A stretch of 64,000 nucleotides of DNA from assembly GCA_964575605.1 (NCBI GenBank), contig CAZNRN010000017.1:15025-79024 (forward strand), read 5' to 3'. This document shows, piece by piece, positions 19,301 through 26,069 of the stretch; within the stretch, counting starts at the first letter, position 1, and each line of letters starts with the position of its first letter. The notes beneath the pieces were generated by a model that was given only the letters and a program-made list of their open reading frames with translations, had not been told where the DNA came from and made no database searches. Origin of the DNA: JAPWJZ01 sp964575605. GTDB lineage: Bacteria; Pseudomonadota; Alphaproteobacteria; Micavibrionales; UBA2020. The position numbers and the translations under genes are program-made.

Positions 19301-20777
19301 CGGTATCGGTGACCGAGACCGTCAGCGTGATGTCGCCGTGGAAGTGCGAGGGCGGCGTCAGCGTCAGGCCGGGCAGCGCCGAAACGGGCACGGTCCAGGT
19401 GTTGGTGCCGGCGTTGTAGGTACCGGCAGACAGGGTCGCGCCAGCGGGCACGCCCGAGATGGTGACGGAAGAGAGGGTTTCCGAACCGTCGGCGGTGTCG
19501 CCACCTGCGGTTGCGGTGATGTGCAGAACGACCGGCGTATCTTCGGTCGTGGTTTCGTCGGTGCCGTTGATCGTGGGCGCATCGATGACCGCATCGACAT
19601 AGACGTCGATCGTGTCGGTTGCATCGGCGGTCTGCGCGCCGCGGGTCGCGGTTGCGTCGACCTGCAGGTTCGGCATGTCGCCGTCCCAGTCAGCCGGGGG
19701 CGAAACCGTGGGGCCGCCGGTGTAGGACGTGGTGCCGGCGGGCAGCGTGATCGTCCAGGTGCCGGTGGCAGCGTCATAGGTGCCGCCCGAGGTGGTTGTG
19801 TCGACCGTCCAGCCCGGCAGGAAGCCGGTGACGGTGATGGTGAGCGTGTCAGCCGCTTGCGGGTTGGTCAGCGATGCGGAGATGTCGAGGGCGCCTGAGC
19901 CGTCTTCCTTGATCCATTCGTCGTTGACGGCCAGCGAGGGCGCCAGAACGGGGGGCGTCGTGTCGTCGCCGGGGTTCGGCAGGCGGTCCGGCGCGCCGTA
20001 GTTCAGCGCTGTCGGGTTGATCGGGCCGATCGGGTTGACGTTTTCGAAGGGCGTGTACTGGAAGGCCGAGCCGAAGCCGAAGCCGCCGCCAGCGCCACGC
20101 TGCGACGCGCCGCCTTCACCGGCAGCAGGTTCGACAGCGTTCAGCTGTGCTGCGGAGGCGAGCATGTCGCCGAAATCCGAAGCGGTCAGCTTGGCGCCGT
20201 CCGCCATCGTGAAATCGGTGTCGGAGCCTTTAACGGCGCCGTAGTTGGGGATGATGATCTCGCCGCCGTTCTTGAAGCTGATGACCAGTTCGCCGCCCTT
20301 CTGCGTCACGGCAGAGGGTTCGGTCATGTCGAAGCTGAATTTGTAATCCTGGCCGGGGACGATTTTGACGACCACGTCTTCTTTGGCGCCGGGCTTGTCG
20401 ATGATGATGACCTTGCCCGCGTCTTTCGCTTCAACGCCGGTCGCGACGGTTTCTTTCGCCTGAAGGGTGGGCGAAGCGTCTGCCGTTTCGGAAGGCTGGA
20501 GCGTCTGCGCGAGGTCCGCAAGGTTGATGGTCTGGCCCGAGGGGAGCGTGATGCTCGGGGGGGGCGAAAGCTTTGACACTTCCGCGAAATTCGTGATGGT
20601 GAGCGTGGTGCCTTCGGAGAAGGAGATGACCAGCGCGCCGCCTTTCGTCATGTTCATGCCCTGCACGCTTGTGCCGGTGGCGACGACCAGGTTTTCACCC
20701 GCTGTCATGGTTGCGGTGATTTTCTGGCCTGCGGTGAGGGCGATCTGGGTGCCGCCCGTTGCGTTGGTGTTGTCCAT
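13383..20777 (-). CDS. Giant RTX-type repeat adhesin with two VWA domains
   Basis: A 2464-residue secreted or surface-anchored protein exported by the adjacent type I system. In order: two N-terminal beta modules (about 10-215), each with a GGxLVISFxxG-type core, resembling retention/plug modules of LapA-like adhesins; five composite Ig/cadherin-like repeats of about 243 residues (about 279-1492); a linker domain with DxDGDTDTATVTV; two von Willebrand A domains with MIDAS motifs DTSGS (near 1665) and DVSGS (near 2043); then RTX nonapeptides GGDGNDTIYGQEGNDLITGG (near 2340) and a C-terminal type I secretion signal region. Calcium binding at the RTX and MIDAS sites is expected. It should mediate attachment or biofilm formation. 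No LapG/LapD homologue is in the window. Confidence 0.93.
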   Translation of the reverse strand: MDNTNATGGTQIALTAGQKITATMTAGENLVVATGTSVQGMNMTKGGALVISFSEGTTLTITNFAEVSKLSPPPSITLPSGQTINLADLAQTLQPSETADASPTLQAKETVATGVEAKDAGKVIIIDKPGAKEDVVVKIVPGQDYKFSFDMTEPSAVTQKGGELVISFKNGGEIIIPNYGAVKGSDTDFTMADGAKLTASDFGDMLASAAQLNAVEPAAGEGGASQRGAGGGFGFGSAFQYTPFENVNPIGPINPTALNYGAPDRLPNPGDDTTPPVLAPSLAVNDEWIKEDGSGALDISASLTNPQAADTLTITVTGFLPGWTVDTTTSGGTYDAATGTWTITLPAGTTSYTGGPTVSPPADWDGDMPNLQVDATATRGAQTADATDTIDVYVDAVIDAPTINGTDETTTEDTPVVLHITATAGGDTADGSETLSSVTISGVPAGATLSAGTYNAGTNTWTVPVSALPGLTLTPPSHFHGDITLTVSVTDTETALTGLENDATDNSATATDTFTVHIDNTIGTPTVSAADAWVYEDGQGGPAAAQVTVDASLTNPGPSDQLTVTITGIPAGWTVTDLGGGTFAGGTWTITLPAGTTTFHGGPTIQPPADSDADAPNLQVTATASDGLISASANDTANVFTDAVIDGPSISAPDAAGAEDTAIALNISVGKGGDSTDGSEVLSTITVTGVPVGATLNHGVHNPDGSWTLNTSTDLVGLTITPPPHFSGNFTLTVSVTDTETNLSGNELTTANNSATATDTILVSVQNTIDAPKVSAKDVWVKEDSSVALQVQASLTDPGPGDHLVVTITGFQPGWTFTNLAGGTYDAGTNTWSITLPNGTNFSGGPTIAPPHDSDADSPNLQVTVYQTDGSVTSSAGTTTNVFTDAVIDGPSIDGANGSGPEDTAIPLTITVGAGGDNADGSEVLSNITLGGLPAGSVLNHGTYNAGTNTWTLTQADLVGLTLTPPHNWSGNITATVSVTDTETNLSGNEQTTADNSATATDTFTIAVTPVPDAPTVSAPDKWVKEDGTVQLQVNANLTDTDGSESLTVSISGFLPGWTVTNLAGGTFAGGTWTITLPPGANFSGGPTIRPPADSDADMPNLTVTATSTEGANGTSASTVTHMNVFTDAVIDAPSINAPDAVGNEDTSIPLNITVGKGGDSTDGSEVLSNITITGVPNDATLNHGTKNPDGSWTLTTADLTGLTITPAHNYNGNFTLTVKVTDTETNLSGNENDFTDNTATATDTIKVTVNPVGDDPSCKVDDVKVKEDGSVALKIDAAMSPGSGAGEYLTVTLTGIPNTWGVNTTVSGGTYNAATGTWTLTLPAGTNFSGGPTFSPPHDSDVDLTGLVATVNQYTAGGTLLGSSTDGASIFVDAVIDGPSINAPDATGEEDTAIALNITVSKGGDTTDGSESLSNVTISGVPLDATLSAGTNLGGGVWSLTTAQLAGLKITPNTPGTFTLTVSVTDTETTLSGSEWDLTDNSATATDTIKLTVTPDDVPNLVDPSAKVVDETNLGPITVNGAVTGTFGADGPGTFTATGAGTFSASGEVAGTQLTSEGHPVTVTLVGNTYIGTANGAEVFSLKVNANGSYEFKLTGTLDHRDTTNPNEPIDLKFGVTATDSDGDTDTATVTVRVLDDAPVAHNDVNNLTVTTTTQPVAKDYNIVMVLDTSGSMAGSKLTLLKDAVNNLMTNFNSYTGGTVKIHFVTFATSTVAESTFTVTNAADFAAAKAWINALVANGNTNYEDPLQAAINWLQSTTGNKPIAGADTYTYFLSDGEPNTYVDGTNHQAGNGGAAASTVMNEIQGIGESDANDGDGVKNEVGKLKDLSTDVIAVGLGVNSTTLTRLSIIDEGGSALDVHNPADLSAALQGTNPVVVTTVEVATGNVITGVNGGPGAADALSEDDANTVVGVSFEGGPTSSIANGSFTLINGDYGTLKLYSDGSYTYTAKSGVDVSQGIDDVFTYTLKDGDGDTSLATLTFHADAPLLKVGTNANDITGSTTSYQVGGGPGVITGGGSNDVLVGDVGGSSVQNVNKDYNVVLILDVSGSMEGSKMTLMKSAVNNLMTSFNGYTGGAVKIHFVTFSDGTKAEATYTVTNASEFNAAKTWVNNLVAGGTTNYEDPMQDAITWLQSTTGNKPIAGAETYTYFVSDGEPNRYMNNSNTAVDGSADTVMQNITGTYNPSGTANDDTVSEVAILKSLSTDLIGVGIGVSSTTLARLDVIDKDGHALDVQNPADLSAALQGASPLNKLAAVGGDVINGGTGDDIIFGDSLNTDALAVAKGLATLKGAGWEVFAQLEASGTGWTRTDTINYIKSHGSELSQESVGDAGAVRTGGSDTLNGGDGNDTIYGQEGNDLITGGKGNDKLSGGTGGDTFIFHNGDGIDHISDFNIAQGDKLDISDILTSFDPLHDNLQNFVHTVTSGADTLVQVDPTGTGAAFQTVVVLEGVHIDVNALAAGGNLIA
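14053..15800 (-). repeat. Duplicated VWA-domain coding segments within the adhesin gene
   Basis: Two segments, about 14053-14680 and 15165-15800, encode nearly the same VWA domain. They are alike at the DNA level: the run GGCGCCCGCGATCGGCTTGT is present near 14350 and near 15478 with matching flanks. The spacer between them encodes a separate beta domain. The identity suggests recent duplication or ongoing gene conversion. Confidence 0.8.
16310..19940 (-). repeat. Five tandem composite repeats in the adhesin
   Basis: About 730 bp units encode alternating A and B subdomains. A begins with a WVKEDGS-like stretch and contains GGTWTITLPAGT and GGPTI-PP-DSDAD. B begins with VIDGPSI-APDA and contains EDTAI-LNITVGKGGD-TDGSEVLS and LTVSVTDTETNLSG. 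Units differ by scattered substitutions. Copy number is likely to vary between strains. Confidence 0.85.
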
Positions 20778-21149
20778 GTCCTTATAAACCCCTTCTTGTA
20801 CTCTTTTTACTTAGCTTCGAACTCAACTGTAGGTTCCCTTTTATGGATAGAGGGAATCCCGGTGCCGTAACTTAGTCCTATATTTATGGTAGCTGTTATA
20901 CAGCCGAGAGTGCCGCCTGTCAAACATTATGTTAAAGAAACTTTGCCCGAATAGAAAGGCCAGAATTGATTAGTGGATGGCTTGTTAAAAAGCCAGTAAA
21001 AACTAGGATTAACTATTAATACCATAACTCGAAAAGATTCGCCATATTTAAGTAAAATATTTGTGATTCCAAGCAGATAGATTAAGTTTGCGTTAATTTT
21101 CCTTTTGGCGCATTATATAGACGGGTTACTTGGATCAGGGGATAAGTTA
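20778..21149. other. AT-rich intergenic region between divergent genes
   Basis: This 372 bp gap separates the adhesin gene (minus strand) from the secretin-N-domain gene (plus strand) and is much richer in A and T than its neighbours. It must hold both promoters. A weak candidate for the plus direction is TTGCGT near 21088 with TTATAT near 21113 (spacer of 19). AAGGAC lies just before the adhesin start and CAGGGG before the plus-strand start. I see no clear operator, RNA or gene in it. Confidence 0.5.
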
Positions 21150-21845
21150 ATGAAAACAGTCACGCCTTTATGCGCCCTGGCGCTCTCCGTCTTTATATGG
21201 GGAATGCCGGCCTATGCCGCCGACAGGCCGGAGGCCACGGTCACGCTCAAGGAGCTGGCCGCCGAACCGGCTGATTCTGGCATTGCAGCAATCCCGGCAG
21301 CCGAGCTGCCCCGCCCGCAGCACAAACCGGCCGCCCCCGCCACCTTGAAACTTTCTTCCATCGAGCCCGCCGCCGGTGACGCGCCCATCCGCCTGACCCC
21401 CGACCGCGCCCAGACCCTGCAGCTCGATAAGGACGCCGTCAGCGTCGTGGTGACCAACCCGGCCCATGCCAACGTGCTGCTGGATACGCCGCGCACGCTG
21501 GTCATCATGCCGCGGACGCCCGGCACGACCTCCTTCACCGTGCTGGACGCCAAGGGCACGCCGATCCTGCAGAAAACCATCATTGTCGCGACTTCCGCTG
21601 ACACCAACTACGTGCGCATCCGCCGCATGTGCGGCCAGAACGACCCGACCTGCGTCCCCGCCGCCTATTACTACTGCCCCGACGGCTGCTACGAAGTGCA
21701 GACCGTGCCGCCCGTCGCAGGCGACATGAACCTGCCGCCCGCCACAGGCAACGGCCCCGCCGCTTCGGCGCCCAATGCGTCCAACATGCAGATCGACCAG
21801 AGCCCCGTGCAAGTGCAGGTGGGCCCCGACGGAGTAGTCCCCTGA
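21150..21845 (+). CDS. Secretin N-domain-like pilus assembly protein
   Basis: Exported protein of 231 residues, with a signal peptide ending near AYAAD. About residues 75-165 match the N-terminal pilus/secretin domain also seen at the start of CpaC: a TPDRAQTLQLDKDAVSVVVTNPAHANV stretch followed by a strand-rich part with GTTSFTVLDAKG. It has no secretin pore domain. Two pairs of cysteines (CGQNDPTC and CPDGC) follow. The gene overlaps the next one by one base (TGATG). The likely role is as an accessory of the Tad secretin made elsewhere in the window, but this is inferred. An upstream in-frame start exists; the ATG at 21150 fits the signal peptide. Confidence 0.75.
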   Translation: MKTVTPLCALALSVFIWGMPAYAADRPEATVTLKELAAEPADSGIAAIPAAELPRPQHKPAAPATLKLSSIEPAAGDAPIRLTPDRAQTLQLDKDAVSVVVTNPAHANVLLDTPRTLVIMPRTPGTTSFTVLDAKGTPILQKTIIVATSADTNYVRIRRMCGQNDPTCVPAAYYYCPDGCYEVQTVPPVAGDMNLPPATGNGPAASAPNASNMQIDQSPVQVQVGPDGVVP

Positions 21846-22657
21846 TGAAAAAACAGCTCACCTCCATCCTCGCGATCGCGACCGTCCTCGCCCTTTCAGC
21901 CTGCGCGCCGCAGCAGGAAGCGCAGATGCAACTGACCGGCAAGCATTCCGCCATCGACAGCCTGCAGGGCAAGCATGAAGAAAGCGTGACCCGCCTCGCC
22001 ACCGCAGCGCAGGACGCGATTGCGGAAGGCAAGGAAACTGAAGCCCTGAACCTCTACAAGCGCCTCTACGAGGAAAAGCCGAAAGAGGAAGTGGCCGTCA
22101 ACTACGCGCAGCTGCTGCGCAAGACCGGCCAGCCGAAAAAGGCCTCCGAAGTCCTCGCGAAATTCGTGAAGAAAAAGCCGAAGGACGGCGAGAACGCGCT
22201 GCTGCTGAACGAGTATGCCGCAACCCAGATTGCTTTGGGCAACTTTGACGAAGCGGCCGCGAAACTCGACCGCGTGCTCGCCGACGGCTCGTCCGCGCAG
22301 TTCCAGGCCGATGCCAGCAACCTGAAAGGCGTCGTCCGCGACGCTCAAGGGCAGCACAAGGAAGCCGAAGCGCTGTTCCGCGTCGCGATGGAAGGCTGGG
22401 AAGGAAACCCCACTTCCGTGATGAACAACCTCGCGCTCTGCCTTGCCAACCAGGGCCGCTTCGACGAGGCGCTCGACATCCTGCGCCGCGCGCTGGTGAT
22501 GGCGCCCGACAAGCAGGAAATCGCCCGCAATATCCAGCTGATCGGCGACCTGCGCACCAATATCGTGCCCGTCGCGGTGACCAAGACCACCGCCAAGGCC
22601 GTCAAGAAAAAGGACTGCTCGGGCTGCCCGATCGACGAGCCCGCGAAAAAGCCCTGA
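21845..22657 (+). CDS. tadD: TadD-like TPR lipoprotein
   Basis: Lipoprotein of 270 residues with a signal peptide and lipobox LSAC (cysteine near residue 20), then about four to five tetratricopeptide repeats, for example EALNLYKRLYEEKPKEEVAVNYAQLL and FDEALDILRRALVMAPDKQEIARNI. TadD proteins are TPR lipoproteins that help the secretin of the Tad pilus assemble at the outer membrane. The main Tad locus here has no other TadD, which supports the assignment. The start overlaps the upstream stop. A bidirectional terminator once followed the gene; it is now split by the mobile element. Confidence 0.78.
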   Translation: MKKQLTSILAIATVLALSACAPQQEAQMQLTGKHSAIDSLQGKHEESVTRLATAAQDAIAEGKETEALNLYKRLYEEKPKEEVAVNYAQLLRKTGQPKKASEVLAKFVKKKPKDGENALLLNEYAATQIALGNFDEAAAKLDRVLADGSSAQFQADASNLKGVVRDAQGQHKEAEALFRVAMEGWEGNPTSVMNNLALCLANQGRFDEALDILRRALVMAPDKQEIARNIQLIGDLRTNIVPVAVTKTTAKAVKKKDCSGCPIDEPAKKP

Positions 22658-22680
22658 TAGCAAATGAATGAATAAAAAAG

Positions 22681-22698
22681 CCCCGGTTTTTGCCGGGG
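22681..22698. repeat. Left target-site duplication (half of a duplicated terminator)
   Basis: CCCCGGTTTTTGCCGGGG is repeated in the same orientation at 33503-33520, directly outside the inverted repeats of the element. Because the sequence is itself a stem-loop starting with CCCC and ending with GGGG, the exact duplication length is ambiguous between 10 and 18 bp; 14 bp, the usual casposon value, is one of the allowed solutions. Confidence 0.9.
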
Positions 22699-22789
22699 GG
22701 TATAGTGAGAGGGCGGGGACTTCCGTTTTCTGACCACACCCAGAGATATAGAAACAGCCCTTACCTTTAGTGGTAGGGGCTGTTTTCTT
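22699..22789 (+). repeat. Left terminal inverted repeat
   Basis: Inverted match to 33412-33502. The outer 44 bp are identical, beginning GGTATAGTGAGAGGGCGGGG. The next 18 bp have two differences, and the last 29 bp are conserved mainly as a hairpin followed by TGTTTTCTT. Two extra G pairs could belong to the repeat at each tip. Confidence 0.95.
22754..22789 (+). terminator. Intrinsic terminator inside the left inverted repeat
   Basis: A 12 bp stem (ACAGCCCTTACC / GGTAGGGGCTGT with one wobble pair and a six-base loop) is followed by TTTCTT on the plus strand. It faces transcription entering from the TadD-like gene, whose own terminator lost its T-run through the insertion. Confidence 0.8.
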
Positions 22790-22836
22790 GTATATGCGGG
22801 CTAGCTTTGTCGATAAATTCGATTGCTGCTAACGTA

Positions 22837-23055
22837 CTAGCTGCCGCCACGATCAATCATGGCCTTGCGAGCTGCTTCTAGCAGCTCGCGATAGTCAGGT
22901 TTAAAGGGGGTCACCATCTGGCTTTCAAGCAAGCAGTCGAGCGCCCAAAGCGCATTCCGCTCGGGTATATCTACTACGCTCAGAAGCTTTTTTGACTGTA
23001 GTAGCTCGAACAGAACTATTGCCAGCTCGTCATCGAGATTAATGGTTACCGTCAT
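22837..23055 (-). CDS. Hypothetical protein, casposon cargo
   Basis: A 72-residue acidic protein (MTVTINLDDELAIVLFELL at the N-terminus) that I do not assign to a family. Its ATG overlaps the stop of the upstream Sel1-repeat gene (ATGA), so the two are translationally coupled. The N-terminal beta strand plus helices could be a small DNA-binding or antitoxin-like fold, but nothing specific is visible. Confidence 0.6.
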   Translation of the reverse strand: MTVTINLDDELAIVLFELLQSKKLLSVVDIPERNALWALDCLLESQMVTPFKPDYRELLEAARKAMIDRGGS

Positions 23056-24005
23056 TTTTTCTCCGCTACAGGAGGGGCAGGGTGGGCCCATTCAGAGGCA
23101 GGATACCCCTTCTTCCACGCCGCCACCCGCTTATCTACAACAGCCTTCTGTTCTGGTGTCAGGTGCCTTTCTGCGGCATCTCGCGGTGCATTATCGTCGC
23201 TCCGGATGCCCAATGTTAGCCAAAAATAGGCCTCCGCATAGTCCTGCTTAACTCCCCGTCCAAAAGAATAGGCGAGGCCAAGGAGCCTTTGCTCTTCAGG
23301 AAACCCGCGCTCGGCTAAATAGCGACACCATTTTGTGGCGACTTCCTCCGGCGGCACGGCTTGGCGCTTGGATGGAAAAAGGCTATAACAAAGCTCCTTT
23401 CTTGCTTCAATATTTCCCTGACCGGCCATTTTTTGAAGGGCTTCTAAAGCATCAACGCTTCCTTTCTTTAGGCTTGCTCGTAGAGTTGACATACCCGCAG
23501 TCGGCTCAGGGATAGGCTTCCATTCCTGCACCCGCTTTTCTACAGCGGCCTTTTGATCTGGCGTTAGATGTTTTTCTGGTTGGTCGGGCTTCAAGCTTAC
23601 TAGCATCGGCAAATCGCGAGGGTTTCTATACCGTTGAAAAAGAAGCACCCAAAAGTAGGCTTCTGAATAGTCCTGCTTCACACCCGCGCCGTAGTAATAT
23701 AGGTCTGCAAGTTTGAACTGTGCCCTAGCATTACCCTGCTCTGCCGCCTTGCGATACCATTTCGCTGCCTCTTTAGCATCCTTATATGCGGAGCATATTA
23801 CAATCCGTGTGTTTGTATTGTTTGTAGCGCTGATGGCTGGATCGCAAGTCTTAAAGTAAATGCCATAGATGTTACCTAGCGCAAGTTGTGCCTCTGCATC
23901 TCCCTTTTCTGCCTTAGCCTGTAGTGCGGCCACATCGTCAGCAGCCACGGCGGGAAGGGCAAACAATAATATCAACGAGATGAAAATTATGAGCTGTCTG
24001 ATCAC
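23052..24005 (-). CDS. Exported Sel1-repeat protein, casposon cargo
   Basis: A 317-residue protein with a signal peptide (cleavage near AVAAD, residue 22) and several Sel1-type TPR repeats: GDAEAQLALGNIYG, GNARAQFKLADLYYYGAGVKQDYSEAYFW and PEEQRLLGLAYSFGRGVKQDYAEAYFW. An LTPDQKAAVEKRVQEWK-like element occurs twice, after two of the repeats. Sel1 proteins usually mediate protein contacts, often in the envelope or towards hosts. The DNA is lower in GC than the chromosome around it. Its function in a mobile element is unknown. Confidence 0.82.
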   Translation of the reverse strand: MIRQLIIFISLILLFALPAVAADDVAALQAKAEKGDAEAQLALGNIYGIYFKTCDPAISATNNTNTRIVICSAYKDAKEAAKWYRKAAEQGNARAQFKLADLYYYGAGVKQDYSEAYFWVLLFQRYRNPRDLPMLVSLKPDQPEKHLTPDQKAAVEKRVQEWKPIPEPTAGMSTLRASLKKGSVDALEALQKMAGQGNIEARKELCYSLFPSKRQAVPPEEVATKWCRYLAERGFPEEQRLLGLAYSFGRGVKQDYAEAYFWLTLGIRSDDNAPRDAAERHLTPEQKAVVDKRVAAWKKGYPASEWAHPAPPVAEKK

Positions 24006-24025
24006 TGTGTAATTAAAAGCCTCTC

Positions 24026-25021
24026 TTAGAATGGTATGGCGTCGTCATCGACGGGAACAGTCTCCGGAACTGCACCCGCTGGCAATGGCAAACTTGTAAC
24101 CACAAACAAATTCAGAATGTCTTCTCTATCCATGAACATGATCTGACTTCGCCTAGTCGCATCCAATTTGTTTCCAAGCCAATTTCGCGCTGCTTTTGTA
24201 ATTTCGCCACCCGCAATGATGAAGGCGTGATCTACAAGAACACGCTTTCCAATTTCAGGGTCAAAAATCTCATGTCCAAGCATCATTGTCACCTGATTGT
24301 GAACTTCCGCAACGTTGGCATTGGATGCTTTGCTAACACCTGATGTATCTAGCTTCCCTTTCTTCACTTGCATGCCGAAATACAGGACATGTTGAGTTGG
24401 TAGGGTAAACTTCATCCACACATCTTTACCGTACTCTAGCGCTTTATCTATGTGGCCAGCGGCAGTGATACGGTGAAACCCGAGCTGACGAAAGAGCGGC
24501 AGCAAAACCTCTTCGATCAGCGCATCTTCGGAGGCGCTGTCTAGGTATGCGACGAGCTGTTCACGTTTTTTAACTTCGGCTGCAGAAAATGGGCGGTGCG
24601 GATTTGGAGCAGCCACTGCAATGGTATTAGTTCCCAGATGCCGCAAATAGCATTGCTTATCCTCTCCGTAGAACGCCTCAAAGCCTTCACGAATTATTGC
24701 GGCGTTTAAGAGGGCTAGCGCACCCGGCCTTTCCGGCCCCTCATTGACGGCATCTCCCTGATCCATGAGAGTACGGATTACCCGCGAGAAAGTTTCAGGT
24801 GGGGTAGTTGCGTTAGGCTGGGGTTCTGCAAGAATATTTCTAAGTGTCTCAGCTACCCAGCGATCTCTGGTTGAGCCATCATGCGCATAGTCGGTGTCAC
24901 AGTCCTGAAAGAATTCGGTCAGATAGCTGCTGCTTCGGTATTGGAAGAGTCTTTCCGCTTCATTAAAATTGCCGCAGATCAATTTTGCGATCTGCATGAG
25001 GGTGCGCTCTTTAAAGTCCAT
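24026..25021 (-). CDS. Putative PD-(D/E)XK nuclease, possible defence gene
   Basis: A 331-residue cytosolic protein. Residues 26-65 contain a YLTEFFQDCDTDYAHDGSTR-like block that I associate with N-terminal parts of abortive-infection or restriction-type proteins. Residues 165-245 look like a restriction-endonuclease fold: an acidic helix (EDALIEEVLLPLFRQLGF), GKD at 198-200, and QVKKGK at 218-223, giving a D-x17-Q-x-K pattern like Mrr-type enzymes. No methyltransferase is nearby. A role in defence of the element or host is inference. The start is uncertain; the ATG at 24997 is an alternative. Confidence 0.6.
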   Translation of the reverse strand: MDFKERTLMQIAKLICGNFNEAERLFQYRSSSYLTEFFQDCDTDYAHDGSTRDRWVAETLRNILAEPQPNATTPPETFSRVIRTLMDQGDAVNEGPERPGALALLNAAIIREGFEAFYGEDKQCYLRHLGTNTIAVAAPNPHRPFSAAEVKKREQLVAYLDSASEDALIEEVLLPLFRQLGFHRITAAGHIDKALEYGKDVWMKFTLPTQHVLYFGMQVKKGKLDTSGVSKASNANVAEVHNQVTMMLGHEIFDPEIGKRVLVDHAFIIAGGEITKAARNWLGNKLDATRRSQIMFMDREDILNLFVVTSLPLPAGAVPETVPVDDDAIPF

Positions 25022-25143
25022 AGTACATATTATCTCTGCAAATGGCGTTTTTGATTGATGCAAGAAATATAGCAAATATGATGATAGAGGTCGAATCTTG
25101 AAGCAGAGTCGGTCATTCCTTTTTTTAGAGAGGTGAAATTGAC

Positions 25144-25848
25144 GTGAAGTATATGTTAATGCCTCTTGACCAGCACTTCGATGGTGGTTTGGGTGCTACT
25201 GGTAGGTCGTTTGAGGAGTCCGCGAACCTATTGAGTGCGAGCTCAGCTTCGAAAGACATCAGGCTGCCTATCTGCTTTCTTTACAGGCATGCTATCGAAC
25301 TCTACTTAAAGTCTGTCATTGTTGTCATGCACCGCGCATTGAAAGTTCCCTATGGCAGCACCCCCTATGATGGTTCAGCACATGTAATTGTGGATGGAAA
25401 GTGGCTTCCTATCTATCGCGTTCACAGCGTGGCCATACTTTGGAGTCATGCCTTGGGGTTGATACGTGATTCGAAATCGGCATTAGAAGAAAGATGCAAG
25501 ACTGATTGGCAAGCAGTTCCTGAAGAGTTGATCCGCTCGATAGAAGAGATTGAGTTGATAGATGGGTCTAGCACCTTTTTTCGCTACCCTGATAATAGAC
25601 GCCCTGATGCTGAACAGATGAAGTCAATGTGGAAAGAAAAAGGGCTAGACAGCGTTCAATTTGGTGTACCACCGGAGGCAAAGCCAACTAAATTGTTTCT
25701 TCTCGTTGATCAGGATGATCAAATATCACAAGCATTCGAATATGATGACGACACCCTTTCAGAGGTTGTAAAGTTGCTGAAAGGCACCGCTGAAATCTTA
25801 TCTGGTCTGCATTTCGGGCTAAGGGTTGAGTTGGCAGGTGGTTTTTAA
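25144..25848 (+). CDS. Hypothetical protein, possibly HEPN-like
   Basis: A 234-residue protein starting with GTG after a GAGGTG ribosome-binding site. Residues 41-65 (LPICFLYRHAIELYLKSVIV) and about 95-120 (HSVAILWSHALGLIRD) resemble the two core helices of HEPN-type proteins, which occur in many toxin and defence systems. The canonical R-x4-6-H ribonuclease motif is not evident. It is divergent from the putative nuclease gene, with 122 bp between them, and the pair may form one cargo module. Confidence 0.5.
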   Translation: MKYMLMPLDQHFDGGLGATGRSFEESANLLSASSASKDIRLPICFLYRHAIELYLKSVIVVMHRALKVPYGSTPYDGSAHVIVDGKWLPIYRVHSVAILWSHALGLIRDSKSALEERCKTDWQAVPEELIRSIEEIELIDGSSTFFRYPDNRRPDAEQMKSMWKEKGLDSVQFGVPPEAKPTKLFLLVDQDDQISQAFEYDDDTLSEVVKLLKGTAEILSGLHFGLRVELAGGF

Positions 25849-25934
25849 GATGTATACGAAGTACTGCCGTCACTAATTGACCTAAAATGACTGAAATTTA
25901 GCAGTAAAGTCTTGAATTCTCAGCTTTTTTGCGA

Positions 25935-25963
25935 TTGACCAGCCCTCAATTTTTCTATATATT
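25935..25963 (+). promoter_or_regulatory. Candidate sigma70-type promoter for cas1
   Basis: TTGACC at 25935-25940 and TATATT at 25958-25963 are separated by 17 bases, close to the consensus, in an AT-rich stretch about 107 bp upstream of the chosen cas1 start. The transcript would start near 25970 and carry a leader of about 100 bases. Confidence 0.6.
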
Positions 25964-26069
25964 TCATATAGATAGCATGAATTAGAACTGCATTTCTAAG
26001 GTGTTCAAACCCCTTGGCAGCAGCCGTTATTTTCGCCTTTCTCACAGGGACAGGCAGGGCAGTAAAAAA

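Noticed and set aside
22600..22700. tRNA gene as casposon target
   Set aside because: I looked for a tRNA 3' end at both borders because this is the usual target. Only a terminator stem-loop is present.
25849..26069. Possible CRISPR array or leader next to cas1
   Set aside because: No repeated 25-40 bp units with spacers are present here or anywhere else in the element; the stretch is a simple AT-rich leader with a promoter.
26001..26069. Upstream GTG start for cas1
   Set aside because: The extra 23 residues (MFKPLGSSRYFRLSHRDRQG and three more) have no ribosome-binding site and lie before the conserved N-terminus; the ATG at 26070 is preferred, though not proven.
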